Of a stretch of 64,000 bases of DNA, positions 22,946-33,776 are shown piece by piece. How positions within the stretch are numbered: the first letter of the stretch is position 1; each line of letters opens with the position of its first letter. The notes below the pieces were generated by a model. It had not been told where the DNA came from. It saw nothing but the letters and a program-made list of their open reading frames with translations, and ran no database searches. This stretch comes from Actinernus sp. WN-2022. Taxonomy: Eukaryota > Cnidaria > Anthozoa > Actiniaria > Actinernidae. The position numbers were made by a program, and so were the translations under genes. The stretch covers positions 62,001-126,000 of the forward strand of contig JAOWCC010000807.1 of assembly GCA_030867875.1 (NCBI GenBank), read 5' to 3'.

Positions 22946-23540
22946 ATCCACCAATGACCCGTCAAAACTCTACTCGTGTACTCTATTCTTGAATGATTTT
23001 GGCAGCCGCATCATGTTGAGTTGAACTGGGCTACCTGAATCAGTTTGCTTGTAAACCCGGGCTATCTTTGAGCATAGTGCTAGCACTAGGGTCAACCCCC
23101 CCTCCTTCATGTAAACATTAGCCTCCGAAAACCGCCGACTTCTTTACGCTCACTTCGTGACTCCCTTTAAACTGGGCTATCAGATTTTCATAAAATGACT
23201 GTTTACAGTTTGAAAAATCTTGTAATTTTCTTCATATGCCGCATATTATGTCGCTTGATGAAGCTCTATGGCCGTCCGGTCCTTCCCAGGCTCCATAATC
23301 TCACTAAGAGAGCGTGGAAACGAGGATTTTCTAAGATGGCGTCGGTTCGTGAGGGAAAACAATTTTGATTACGTGCTTTCTAACCTAAATGACCAGCTAG
23401 TGATACAACAATGCATTGAATACACACATAATTACTCGCTTTTTATTTTAGCAGTCAAAAATACTGTGATTCTAAGGTCACGTCCCCACGTCCCCGCGTC
23501 CCCGTCCATGTTTTACGACCATCCGGCATTTTTGAGCTTT

Positions 23541-25034
23541 AAGCCCGAAAGTGAGACGAAGTAAACTTGCTTCAGACGTAATATGAAAAACGTACTGAAA
23601 TTGCTGGCTTATAGGCAAGGACGCACCTGACAATGATTGACAAACAATTTTCCGAGAAACGGAAATTAATAGAGAAAGTAGAAACGAAATATTTTGAGAA
23701 ATATTATGGAACATCACGGCAAATAATTTCGACAGAAACTGAATAACGGCATAACCAAAGAAGGCTTCGTGTCCTGAGACAATATAATGACAAGGCACTA
23801 GTGAAAATGGTCGCGAGGTTTCTTCATTTAATGTATTACTAGTTATCTTAAAATGTTTGACTGCTACAGTATGGTATAATTTCACCAAATGACGTTTTGT
23901 TTTCTATTTCCATATTGCCGTTTTTTTCATATACGGTTTATACTCATCAACCCTGTGTGGTAACAAACTCCATTGTTATTTATTAGTCTGGGTTATTTTA
24001 TTTCAATGGTTCTCGCGGTTATAAACCATCAGTATACGTAAAATATATACATAAATTATTTTGTTCCTATTTGAATAAACCACCCAAAACTGAAAAACAG
24101 ATTGAAAAATTTGGTAGGAAACTCCTTTACCATTATTATTTATTAGTCTAGGTTATTATATTTCAATGGGTCTCGCGGTTATAAAACTATCACTAAAATT
24201 TAAATATATTATTTTGTTTAGCTTTGAATAGACCCGTTCCTTGCAAAATGTTTCAGTCCTTTCCTTCAGGGGCTACATTTAGGCCCATATCTATCGCGAG
24301 TTTTACATCCGTGTTTAAGAGATGTGCACTTGTTCCAGAGCCCCACAAATGCCCGGAAGGTGGGCAGGTTTGGAATTGATAGACATAACTGTACAGTTTA
24401 GTCGCATTCATATATTAAATTGTTTTGAGTAACAATTTTTTTTGTAACTGAAAATCGACATTCGTCATTGATAGTTATCAGATCAGTAGTGTGTGAAAAT
24501 ACCTCTCTAGAGTTTGCCTATCTTATTGATACAACAGCTGGCGCTATCATATATACCAAAGCCAAAGGGCCAAAATACCAACTCATTGTTTTGACTCGAT
24601 CAGGAATGATTAATTATTCCTTTCTCTTGAGAAAAAAAAGAAAACCCAGAAGCGAGTTAAACCTGCTATATTAGACATATACTTTGAAAGTTATTTCTTA
24701 CTTACAAAGTTTCGGTCCGATTGGGCAAAGAAAACGGCAGTGTTGAAGCCGATGACATACATGTGCATTGCGTAACGTAAGTAGTGAGAGGAAAGTGTAA
24801 GAGACTGATTAAGCCAACCAACCATATATGCATCATCATATACTTTAATACTCTGCCCGCGAAACCACGCGTTCTAGAGGAAATGGGTCGAGAAAGGAAA
24901 AGAACGCCTGTAACGTATTTTTTTGCATAAACGCTCCCCCCCCCCCCCCCCCCCATTTATCTCAGCTTTATGACAGCTTGTCAAAACGAACCAATCAAAA
25001 TACTTCGAAAACCAAAATACTTCCAAATATAGAG
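23541..25034. other. No supportable gene; one dispersed-repeat block and a poly-C run
   Basis: Two near-copies of TTATTTATTAGTCTGGGTTA with GGTCTCGCGGTTATAAA occur at about 23976-24030 and 24135-24190. The block near 24370-24390 repeats the start of the window. Poly-C lies at 24928-24953. No gene is evident. Confidence 0.45.
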
Positions 25035-25440
25035 TCATCTTGATAGTAATAATAATAATAATAATAACTTTATTACAGTGTCAATGTATTTAGCTGTTCA
25101 GCTAATGGGGGACACTTTAACAAAAGATAGAGTAAAATAAGATAAAAAGTAACCTAGAGTTATGTACAATTTTAAAATCTACTATAACTATACTTAAATA
25201 TATTATAAAATCTAAAAATTTATATGCAGAGCTAATTATATCATGAGCTGCATAATATGCAGCAGTAAGAATTGTTATCTATTAAGCTTGATATATCTAA
25301 CTTTCGTATATTATGTTTAAACGAATTTAGACTGGACACAGTCCTAAGACTAGGCCTAAGCTTTGTCCATATAAATGGTCCCAAGTATCTAATTGAATGC
25401 TTTCCATAACTAACTGTTTCAAACCTAGTTGCCTAAAAGG
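25035..25440 (-). mobile_element. LINE 3' end (reverse transcriptase C-terminus, truncated)
   Basis: On the minus strand, 25440 down to the stop at 25241-25243 encodes SYGKHSIRYLGPFIWTKLRP, then NSFKHNIRKLDISSL. This is the typical C-terminus of an invertebrate LINE ORF2 protein. A 3' UTR of about 170 bp and a (TTA)n tail at 25048-25070 follow. The reading is closed upstream by a stop near 25440, so this is a 5'-truncated dead copy. Confidence 0.8.
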
Positions 25441-25605
25441 TGCGCCACGTCCATAGACACAAGTTGTTTTTTTCATATTATGTCACTCTCCATTTCCTTT
25501 TCATTGGTCTGTGTGTTTTATCATAAGATTGTGCAACTCATAATTCATATATATATTATTTCGTAAAGGTTCTACAGTTTTTATCAGATACATCGTAAGC
25601 CTCTT

Positions 25606-25640
25606 TCCCCGAAGAAGGTCGGCCGTGCCGATCGAAATAT
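25606..25640 (+). other. Second hammerhead-like hairpin
   Basis: CCGAAGA, a GGTCGG/CCGATC stem and GAAATATT follow the same order as the motif at 12141-12168 but without a perfect CTGANGA. It is better seen as a retroelement hairpin than a functional ribozyme. Confidence 0.25.
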
Positions 25641-25701
25641 TGGAAGAAAAAACCTCTACCTTGCCTTTCTTGTCTACAAGGAAATGTTGTCTCACACGAT
25701 A

Positions 25702-25828
25702 AAGCCTGGTTTCCATATAGCCTTAATTAAAAATTGCCTTCTCTGGTTTTTCCGTGTTTTTCAGAGAGATTTCCGCAACAAAAAAACGACGAGAAAAACA
25801 AGAAAAGGCTATATGGAAACCAGCCTTA
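25702..25828. mobile_element. Palindromic MITE
   Basis: The ends CTGGTTTCCATATAGCCTT and AAGGCTATATGGAAACCAG are perfect inverted repeats at 25706-25724 and 25805-25823, with weaker pairing outside. Confidence 0.8.
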
Positions 25829-25921
25829 AACGGGAAGTTCCGGTATAAACCACCGACACCTTCAGTTGTCACTCAGCCTTTGTTGAGTGGACAACTCTGT
25901 GATGCTCCCACAGCAAAGATT

Positions 25922-27312
25922 AGAGGCTTTCCAACGTAACAAAGTGAGTTGGAAAGCGTCTTCATTACGGCACGTAGCTATTTGTTTATTATTTAAGTGA
26001 TAGTTCATTAGTTTCTTTTCTTGTACATATGTTTAATATTCATATTTGAGATATATAAAGACCAATCAGTTTAGAATTCTTTCTCTCGCTTGCTGGACAG
26101 CCACAAGTCAGCCAAACTTTAGTTTTAATGTTTTAAATTATTATTCATCAAGATATAACCATTTTGGCTCTAGCCCTCGGAGCCCTGTACGATTGCATTC
26201 GGTCGAGGAGTACGTTTCCAGAAGTTTTTCCACGTAGCAAGACGTGGTTTTTTACGATGGTTTTTCGTACCGGGCAACGTACATTATTATTTTCTTTAGA
26301 TATCGATTTTTCGGTATTGATTTAAGCATGTGAAAAGCTACTTATTATCATGTGATTACGTCATTTGATTGTTCAATCATCCTTTTAGGATGATGTTTGG
26401 TTATGGAATGTTTTCTCCATTCCTTCATGTCCTGTTAAATATGATGATTTTGTAATATTACAACTATGTAATGATTTGTAATACCGTCGTTTATTAAAGA
26501 AACCGTTTGCTGCTGTCCACCAGGCATCCGGCACTGTCACACTCCAATAGTTGTAGTGTTATGATTTTGTACGCGTTGAGCGGGTTGTATAGTATAGGAA
26601 TGAATTAAACGTTCATTCCTATACTACGCAACACGCCCAACGCGTACAAAATCATAATAACACTACAACTAGTGGAGTGTGACAGTGCCGGATGCCTGGT
26701 GGACAGCAGCAAACGGTTTCTTTAATAAACTACGATATTACAAATCATTACATAGTACTAATATTACAAAATCATCATATTTAACAAGACATGATTTAAC
26801 AGGACATGAAGGAATAGAGAAAACATTCCATAACCACACATCATCCTAAACGGATGGTTGCACAATAAAATGACGTAATCACATAATAATAAATAGCTTT
26901 TCACATCCTTAAATCAAATAATAGCGAAAAATCGATATCTAAAGAAAATAATGTACGTTGCCCGGTACGAAAAACCATCGTAAAAAACCACGTCTTGCTA
27001 CGTGGAAAAACTTCTGGAAACGTACTCCTCGACCGAATGCAATCGTACAAGGCTCCGAGGGCTAAAGCCAAAATGGTTATATCTTGATGAATAATAATTT
27101 AAAACATTAAAACTAAAGTTTGGCTGACTTGTGGCTGTCCAGCAAGCGAGAGAAAGAATTCTAAACTGATTGGTCTTTATATACCTCAAATATGAATATT
27201 AAACATATGTACAAGAAACGAATTAATGAACTATCACTTCAGTGATAAACAAATAGCTACGTGCCGTAATGAAGACGCTTTCCAACTCACTTTGTTACGT
27301 TGGAAAGCCTCT
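25922..27312. mobile_element. 1.39-kb near-perfect palindrome (foldback transposon)
   Basis: Left arm 25922-26604 and right arm 26612-27312 are inverted copies that meet at a 7-base loop (TTAAACG). The two mirror 63-codon frames (26046-26237 plus, 26998-27189 minus) differ at only two residues. Each outer end holds its own small hairpin of GCTTTCCAAC and GTTGGAAAGC. TA flanks both ends, as expected for Tc1/mariner-like insertion, though TA is weak evidence. The small frames are not credible genes. Confidence 0.85.
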
Positions 27313-27828
27313 ATTTTCTTGTCTTACTTCACTGATAGTTACTATTTTTCAATTATAACTTAATGTTTTGTTGGTTTAACTTCCTCAGCATTTCTTCTGC
27401 TAGGGTGATAACGTGAGTGACGTCATAGCTAAGAGAAACACATTAAAAAGAATGGGGCCGCGAGGTTTATACGTCGGAGAAAATTGATCATGAAAATAAG
27501 ATTGCCTTAACAAGCCAAATAGAATCACGGCTAGATATCTAGTTTTTATTGAATAGGGGAGAAGATATTAAAGGGGAAATGTGGTCACGTGGCCTGTTTT
27601 GCTGAATATCCCCTTAATAGTAAACGAGTCAAGTTTTCTAAACGTGGGTTTGTAGAAATAAGTAATCAACATATACCGGATATAGTAGAAGGCGTTTCCC
27701 CTCAAATATTCGTGTGAACAGGTTACATGATCACCCAAAATTCAAAAATACTAGTTGAGGTTCTTTATCACGTGAAGTTCTATTGATGCACGTTTCACGT
27801 ATTTTTGTCATAGTTCTAGTTTCGGTCA

Positions 27829-28550
27829 CTTAATTGTTAAATAGAAACCTCGAGCTCGCAGTCTTAATTGTCAAATAGAAACCTCGAGCTCGCAGTCTTA
27901 ATTGTCAAATAGAAACCTCGAGCTCGCAGTCTTAATTGTCAAATAGAAACCTCGAGCTCGCAGTCTTAATTGTCAAATAGAAACCTCGAGCTCGCAGTCT
28001 TAATTGTCAAATAGAAACCTCGAGCTCGCTGTCTTAATTGTCAAATAGAAACCTCGAGCTCGCTGTCTTAATTGTCAAATAGAAACCTCGAGCTCGCAGT
28101 CTTAATTGTCAAATAGAAACCTCGAGCTCGCAGTCTTAATTGTCAAATAGAAACCTCGAGCTCGCAGTCTTAATTGTCAAATAGAAACCTCGAGCTCGCA
28201 GTCTTAATTGTCAAATAGAAACCTCGAGCTCGCAGTCTTAATTGTCAAATAGAAACCTCGAGCTCGCTGTCTTAATTGTCAAATAGAAACCTCGAGCTCG
28301 CAGTCTTAATTGTCAAATAGAAACCTCGAGCTCGGTCTTAATTGTCAAATAGAAACCTCGAGCTCGCTGTCTTAATTGTCAAATAGAAACCTCGAGCTCG
28401 CTGTCTTAATTGTCAAATAGAAACCTCGAGCTCGCTGTCTTAATTGTCAAATAGAAACCTCGAGCTCGCTGTCTTAATTGTCAAATAGAAACCTCGAGCT
28501 CGCTGTCTTAATTGTCAAATAGAAACCTCGAGCTCGCAGTCTTAATTGTT
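27829..28550. repeat. 34-bp satellite array, about 21 copies
   Basis: The 34-bp unit runs from CTTAATTGTCAAATAGAAAC to CTCGAGCTCGCAGT. Copies are almost identical. The main variant is A or T in GC(A/T)GT, arranged in blocks: five A, two T, five A, one T, one A, a four-base-deleted copy, five T, then A. No gene overlaps it. Confidence 0.95.
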
Positions 28551-29451
28551 AGAGGCCAGAAAAAAATTACGATAACCAAAGAATGAACAAATGTTCATCA
28601 CTTCGTTTATTTTCCTTCCTCACACGATAGCTGTTCAAAGTACAAATCTCGTGTCCTGTTTCATGGTTAGTATCCCAGAATGCATTACAGAAGTTTAAAC
28701 TATTAAATATTATTTTCTTTTGGAATTAAATTACTTAAAAACTTTGAGATCTTAATATTTTGTTTACTAGCACAGTAACATTCTCCACAGTTTCACAGCA
28801 GAGAGTAATGATGATTCTTTTCGAAGGAACCTCTCAAAATAACGCCTCGAGTACCTAAAAATATTTCAATCTGCGCATGTGAAGCATCGTCCTCGTCAGT
28901 CGGCGTAAGAAATGTCGTAGCCACATCACACGATTCAAGAGTTCCCATCGAAGTGAGATTCTCACCTGATAACACCAGAGGCTCTTCGTGTTATTCTCTC
29001 CTCCCTCTCGCCCGTTATTTCGTCGAGCCAATGGCACCCAGATTAATTCAAGAACTGCGGCAGTTGTGAAGTAATATTTAAAACAGGGGCTTGTTTAGAA
29101 GGAATTTCTAAATAAAGCGAGACGGGTTGAAACAGAAGCGAAGCCGAGGTTTTTTCAACCCCATATTAATGTATTTGGAAACTCGCCTTTTATGATAAAA
29201 CTAGCTATGAGCTGGAACAAACTATTTCTAAATACTCTTTAGGTCATGATTTCTATTGTGTTGACCAGATTAATTATTAATTAATTAATTATTAGTTTGG
29301 AAAGGATTTGGAAAAATCGGCACTAGAACCATGAACAAATGAATTCTACACATCTGACTAAATTCGTACACTTTTAAGAGAAGTAAAGTTAAGCATGTTT
29401 CACTTGCTTTTGTCAAGCAATAAATTAGATTTAGGAAGACTTGGTAGTACA
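28551..29451. other. No supportable gene
   Basis: AT-rich sequence with frames of at most 66 codons and no splice-consistent reading. A short palindromic AATTATTAATTAATTAATT tract lies at about 29272-29291. Confidence 0.4.
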
Positions 29452-29667
29452 ATAGAGGTAATCGGCTAACGCTGTTACCACCCAATTCAGATCATGTGAT
29501 GTAAACAGATGCTACTCTGGGGAATTATTCCTTTTTCATTCTAATCATAATGCAGTCATGCCTATCTGAATAAAATTAATTTTCAAAGAGTCAATTCTCC
29601 AGAGTAATGTGTGTTTACATCACATGATCTGAATTGGGTGGCAACAGAGTTAGCCGATTACCTCTAT
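29452..29667. mobile_element. 216-bp palindromic MITE
   Basis: ATAGAGGTAATCGGCTAAC at the left and GTTAGCCGATTACCTCTAT at the right begin arms of about 75 bp, including CAATTCAGATCATGTGATGT and its complement. The centre near 29560 is unpaired. Confidence 0.8.
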
Positions 29668-29896
29668 CCTCGAAAATACATGTAAAATCCTTTCTGTCTT
29701 TATAGTGGCATTGACGTGCAACCCCGAAGTGATCAATTTCGCCGTGACCAATGACAACGGCAGGGCTGTTAATAAGAGCCGTAACCCATAAAACCTGTCA
29801 TGGGTGAGCTCACTCGATGTTACGGGTGATGGTCGCTATGTTCGAGTCAATTTACTCACACAGTAAAGCAACTATTACGCAGTCGTAACGAGGTAT

Positions 29897-30165
29897 GTGG
29901 GATCAGGGATCAGACCAGGGATCGGGATCACAGGTCATGGGATCGGGTTCAGGATCACAGGACATGGGATCGGGATCACAGGGAATGGGATCGGGATCAC
30001 AGGGCATGGGATCGGGATCACAGGGCATGGGATCGGAATCAGACCCGAGATCGGGATCACAGGTCATGGGATCGGGATCACAGGACATGGGATCGGGATC
30101 ACAGGGCATGGGATCGGAATCAGACCCGAGATCGGGATCACAGGTCATGGGATCGGGATCAACGT
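29897..30165. repeat. 21-bp minisatellite rich in GGGATC
   Basis: The 21-bp unit CACAGGGCATGGGATCGGGAT repeats about ten times, with GGAATCAGACCCGAGATC variants forming a higher-order block. All frames are open across it; one plus frame reads GSGSQGM repeats. No start context, signal or splice support makes it a gene. Confidence 0.85.
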
Positions 30166-30584
30166 ATATTTTATGGGAACGGGATCAATATATCAGAATA
30201 TGAACGGGCTCATTTATTTTTGGCAGGATCACGGATCACAAATTACTGGAAAATTGGGATCAGGGATCAAAGTTCTGGGATTAAAAGAGTATACTTCTAA
30301 TGTTTCCAGGAGAAAACAGGAGACATTTTTGATGGATGCCTACGATTTGAGTGGACGAAATTACTGCTGAAGATTCGAGCAACCTGGTTTTTGTTCACTG
30401 TATAGCTTCAATTAATCAAGTTTTAAGAATAAGATTTGAAATCTATTTCCATCTTCGCCATCTTTTATTTAAACCGGTAGTAACGAAAGAAGTACGTTCC
30501 CAAGGTATTTCTCTTCGATCCCAGGGTGATATTTTTTGCTTTAGAAAAACATTGTTCAATTCGATTGTCAGTACCCCTTTAGAG

Positions 30585-30795
30585 TGCTGCCACTGGGCCA
30601 CTTGGACAACGAGAACCAATCACATTGCTGAATGAAGCATAGCATTCCAACTTACTCGACACTGATTGGATCAAATAACCGCAAGTTGGAATGCTTTGTT
30701 TACGTTCTGCAATGTGATTGGTTCTCGTTATAATGCTTTGTTTTCATTCTGCAATGTGATTGGTTCTTATTATCTAAGTGGCCCTGGTTACAGTT
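30585..30795. mobile_element. MITE, family F, intact copy
   Basis: Ends TGGGCCACTTGGACAACGAG and CTAAGTGGCCC are inverted, with inner GAACCAATCACATTGC pairing to GCAATGTGATTGGTTC. A second copy at about 57690-58035 is split by a SINE. Confidence 0.7.
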
Positions 30796-30949
30796 AGTAG
30801 TTGCACAGTAAAACCAAACATTTCATGCGTTGTCAGAAGCAGCATCAGAACTTCTTGTATAGGAGTTAGCGGCCACATGTACAAATGCAACCAATGTTCC
30901 TTAATGATTGGCAGTTGTCAATCTCTCAGCTCAGTTATTAGGCCGGTCA

Positions 30950-31745
30950 GGTTCAACAGTAAGCAATTGTTGGATGAGGTTGAGCATGATAGCGAAAATT
31001 AGCAAGACAGAGGTCGGCTGTTGATAATTTTTGCTATCATGCGAAAACCGAATTAAATATTTTTTTTATTATACATCTTTAAGCTCAAGTTTTAGCAAAG
31101 CAAAAAGCTATCGAAAACGAAACTAAATGAAACGCCGTATAAAATTGGTTTGTTTACGATTGAATTTCTGATTCAAGATGTTCTTGATCGAGCTAAAATT
31201 GCATTTATTTTACGAGTTTAGGAGAAAGGAATGACTAGAAACATAGCTGAGCGCTTAAAATAGAAAAATGGCTAAAAATAACGAATTGTCCTGCTTTCTT
31301 AAGTAAAATTGTCGTATTTGCTTATAAACGAGTGCTAAGTATTATCTGCTAGCAGAATATTATACGCACGCGCACTTAGTGCTAGCTATCGAGAATTAGT
31401 TGCGTGTTCTCAGCCAATCAGAATCGAGATGTGAGATGTATAATAATAAGCAATTATTGGACGAGGTGGAGCAAAATAACGTCCAAAAATTGTTTTATCG
31501 TTCACGGCATTCAGAGCAACTTTAGTCGCTTTTTTGTGTTTTCGCTGTTTTTACTTTCTATCAAACATGCCAAGTCATTTTCCGACAGCTCAGGAAAGCG
31601 AGCCATGTTGACAAATGCAATATTACTGCGCATGAGCAGACCACTATTTGCAGCGAAACGGCTTTGCACCGTAATGCGCATGAGCAGACCATTATTTGTA
31701 GGCAGTTATTTGCAGTTCTCTCGGCCAATCAAAACGACGGAAAAA
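30950..31745. repeat. Dispersed repeat blocks
   Basis: AAGCAATTGTTGGATGAGGT at 30961 and AAGCAATTATTGGACGAGGT at 31448 are two copies of one repeat. GCGCATGAGCAGACCA also occurs twice at about 31628-31692. Frames here are short and unrecognised. Confidence 0.5.
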
Positions 31746-32093
31746 ATATATGAATGATAACAGAAGTTATTAATCCCGCGCATGCTTCAAATACTTTTTT
31801 TTAAATAATAATCCTGCATTGCATAACTTGGCACTTTTTTTCCAAAACAAACCCCTGGAAAATTTGCATAACCTTGCACCAAGGTTAAACGTCCTTTCTG
31901 TCACCACTGATTCAAAAGCTCACGAGCCTTGCGTGGACTTGCGTTTTCGTTTAGCAAGAACGTGGCTGGCGACAGGAGAACCAGCCAGCGAGTACAACAT
32001 ATCCTCGTTCTATAATTACCAATAATCAGTAATTGGCTTTTGCTCTTCGATTATCAATAATCGTTAATTCTGGAACACAAATTAAACAATGAC

Positions 32094-32390
32094 ATTCTTA
32101 AAACCAGTCAAGGATAAAGATAAACAATTGTCCAAATCCGAACGGCGGTGGACGCGCTTAGTGTAGTAGTCGTGACGCCTGCACTGCCAAGCACAACACG
32201 CAAACGATTACGAGTTCAAGCCCGAGTAGGAGCGCTCAAAAAAAAATTCCTCTCGTTTACCTTCTCTTCTCGTTACCTGTGAACCCTAGCTCTAGTGAGT
32301 GAGAACCCGTCGTTTACCCGCGAACTCGTCCGATGGTTAGGGTTCGGTTTATGGTTCGGGTTAGGATTTGTCGTAGTATTACCAATAATC
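32094..32390 (+). mobile_element. tRNA-like SINE, family B, copy 2
   Basis: It matches the element at 6318-6680: AAAACCAGTCAAGGATAAAG, TTAGTGTAGTAGTCGTGACG, TACGAGTTCAAGCCCGAGTA, GAACCCGTCGTTTACCCGCG and TTATGGTTCGGGTTAGGATT. The B box is slightly degraded. Confidence 0.65.
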
Positions 32391-33776
32391 GGTATTTCAA
32401 GCGTGTTTGGCATTTACTGATTATTGGTAATTGTAGAGCGAGGATGCGTTGGCGAGTACCACAGAAGATAAAACGGCGAGAAAACTGGAAAGTTACCGTA
32501 CTATACAAGTACCGCCGGTAACGAGGAAAAAGCAGTTGCATTTAGCACGTTTTGGATCATGATGTTCACGCTACAGGTTTGCTAAAGAGGATCCTTCGTG
32601 TTTCTTTTCCGGTTGTAACTCCTGTTTCCATGAAACAAGATTCACCGTGAATAACAAAACATCCCGTGTAATTCCAGTGTCCTTTGTTCTCGGCTTGAAC
32701 TCCTTGTCTTTTCGAACTCCTTCACTCGCCTTTTGAGAACATGTCAACAACCCTGTTCAAGTCTTTCTCCGAAAAGACTCTTCTTTAATCGTTTAAACAG
32801 CCTCAAACACCGTAACGATGAAACAATTCTTGTCCTTCATTTTCCCTTCAAACGGATCCTTTCCATAATGCCTCGGGGAGGTTCCCAGCCTCCTTTTATC
32901 GCCTCACGTTCCATCCACTTTCCCTGGAGTGTAGCTTGTGTGAATGTCTCCGTAGTAACCCTACCCTACCATATCACTGCCGGTTGCCACGTTCGCCGTT
33001 ACATTGGGTGTCTTTAGCGAGTTGTACACATCTCGTCTGAAGATCGACAAGTTCTGTGTAAACCTGTTAAAAACAAAGTGCAGGACACTTAGTTATCCTT
33101 CATATAAAAAATATCGAGGATCCAGAGACAGCAATCCAGTCACTTACCCAGTGTTCGTTCCAGGCTGCGCCCTTGCGGCGTTAACGCAAAACAATGTCCA
33201 CAAAGCCGCATTCACAGAGAAGACGTGCGTTCGTGGTCCGCAAAAGCATTAGAAGAAACTAAACTGCGTCCAAATTGCTTTAAACTATAAACGTATAGTG
33301 ACTTGAGGCATTTTTATAGCCGTAAAACATATTTTATAACAAACATATGATACTAAGTGATGGACGTTCTTTAACGTACGTACGCGTAGTAGTTCATGGA
33401 TTGGATAATAAACGGCTTGACCAATGTATGAGAGCAACCAAAATAATGTTGTTTGTTTGTTTGTTCGTTTGTATGTTTTCAAAACGGTGTCGTGCTCGAC
33501 TGCACATGGCCATAAAAGACAGCAATTTTAAAACTGGACCAAAAACAATGAAAACAATGAAAACAAAGGATGAACACTGCTTACCGAACTTAGTACCTTC
33601 CACGACTCATTAAGTGTTTGACATTTTTACAGTTATTCCATCTCAAGTCCATGTTCTTTAGCTTATTGTTACGCATTCATTTGATCAAAATGTTAAAGCA
33701 AACAAACTCTACATTATGATTACTAGATTATGACTTGTAGTCCATCAAGAATCACTTTCCAGAACTGGATCGAATC
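32391..33776. other. Sequence downstream of XPO7; no further gene
   Basis: The XPO7 3' UTR must begin at 33776 and run leftward. I see no clear AATAAA on the minus strand close to the stop. A plus frame of 94 codons at 32733-33017 and a 25-codon minus frame inside it were not recognised. Confidence 0.4.

Larger units (their letters stand above)
21985..23540. mobile_element. Foldback element with minisatellite-bearing arms
   Basis: The left arm (21985 to about 22400) and the right arm (about 23268-23540) are inverted copies sharing GGATGGTCGTAAAACAT, TATTTTTGACCGCTAAAATA, ATGCATTGTTTTATCACTA and CGACGCCATCTTGGAAAA. The left arm holds more than 20 units of a 9-bp repeat; the right arm keeps only about three. 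The spacer contains a SINE fragment at 22780-22945. Confidence 0.7.

Noticed and set aside
26046..27189. Duplicated 63-residue protein gene in the large palindrome
   Set aside because: Conservation is explained by the nearly identical arms; too short and without family resemblance.
29895..30370. GSGSQGM and GIGITGH repeat proteins
   Set aside because: A 21-bp repeat keeps all frames open; no unique domain, signal peptide or splice evidence.
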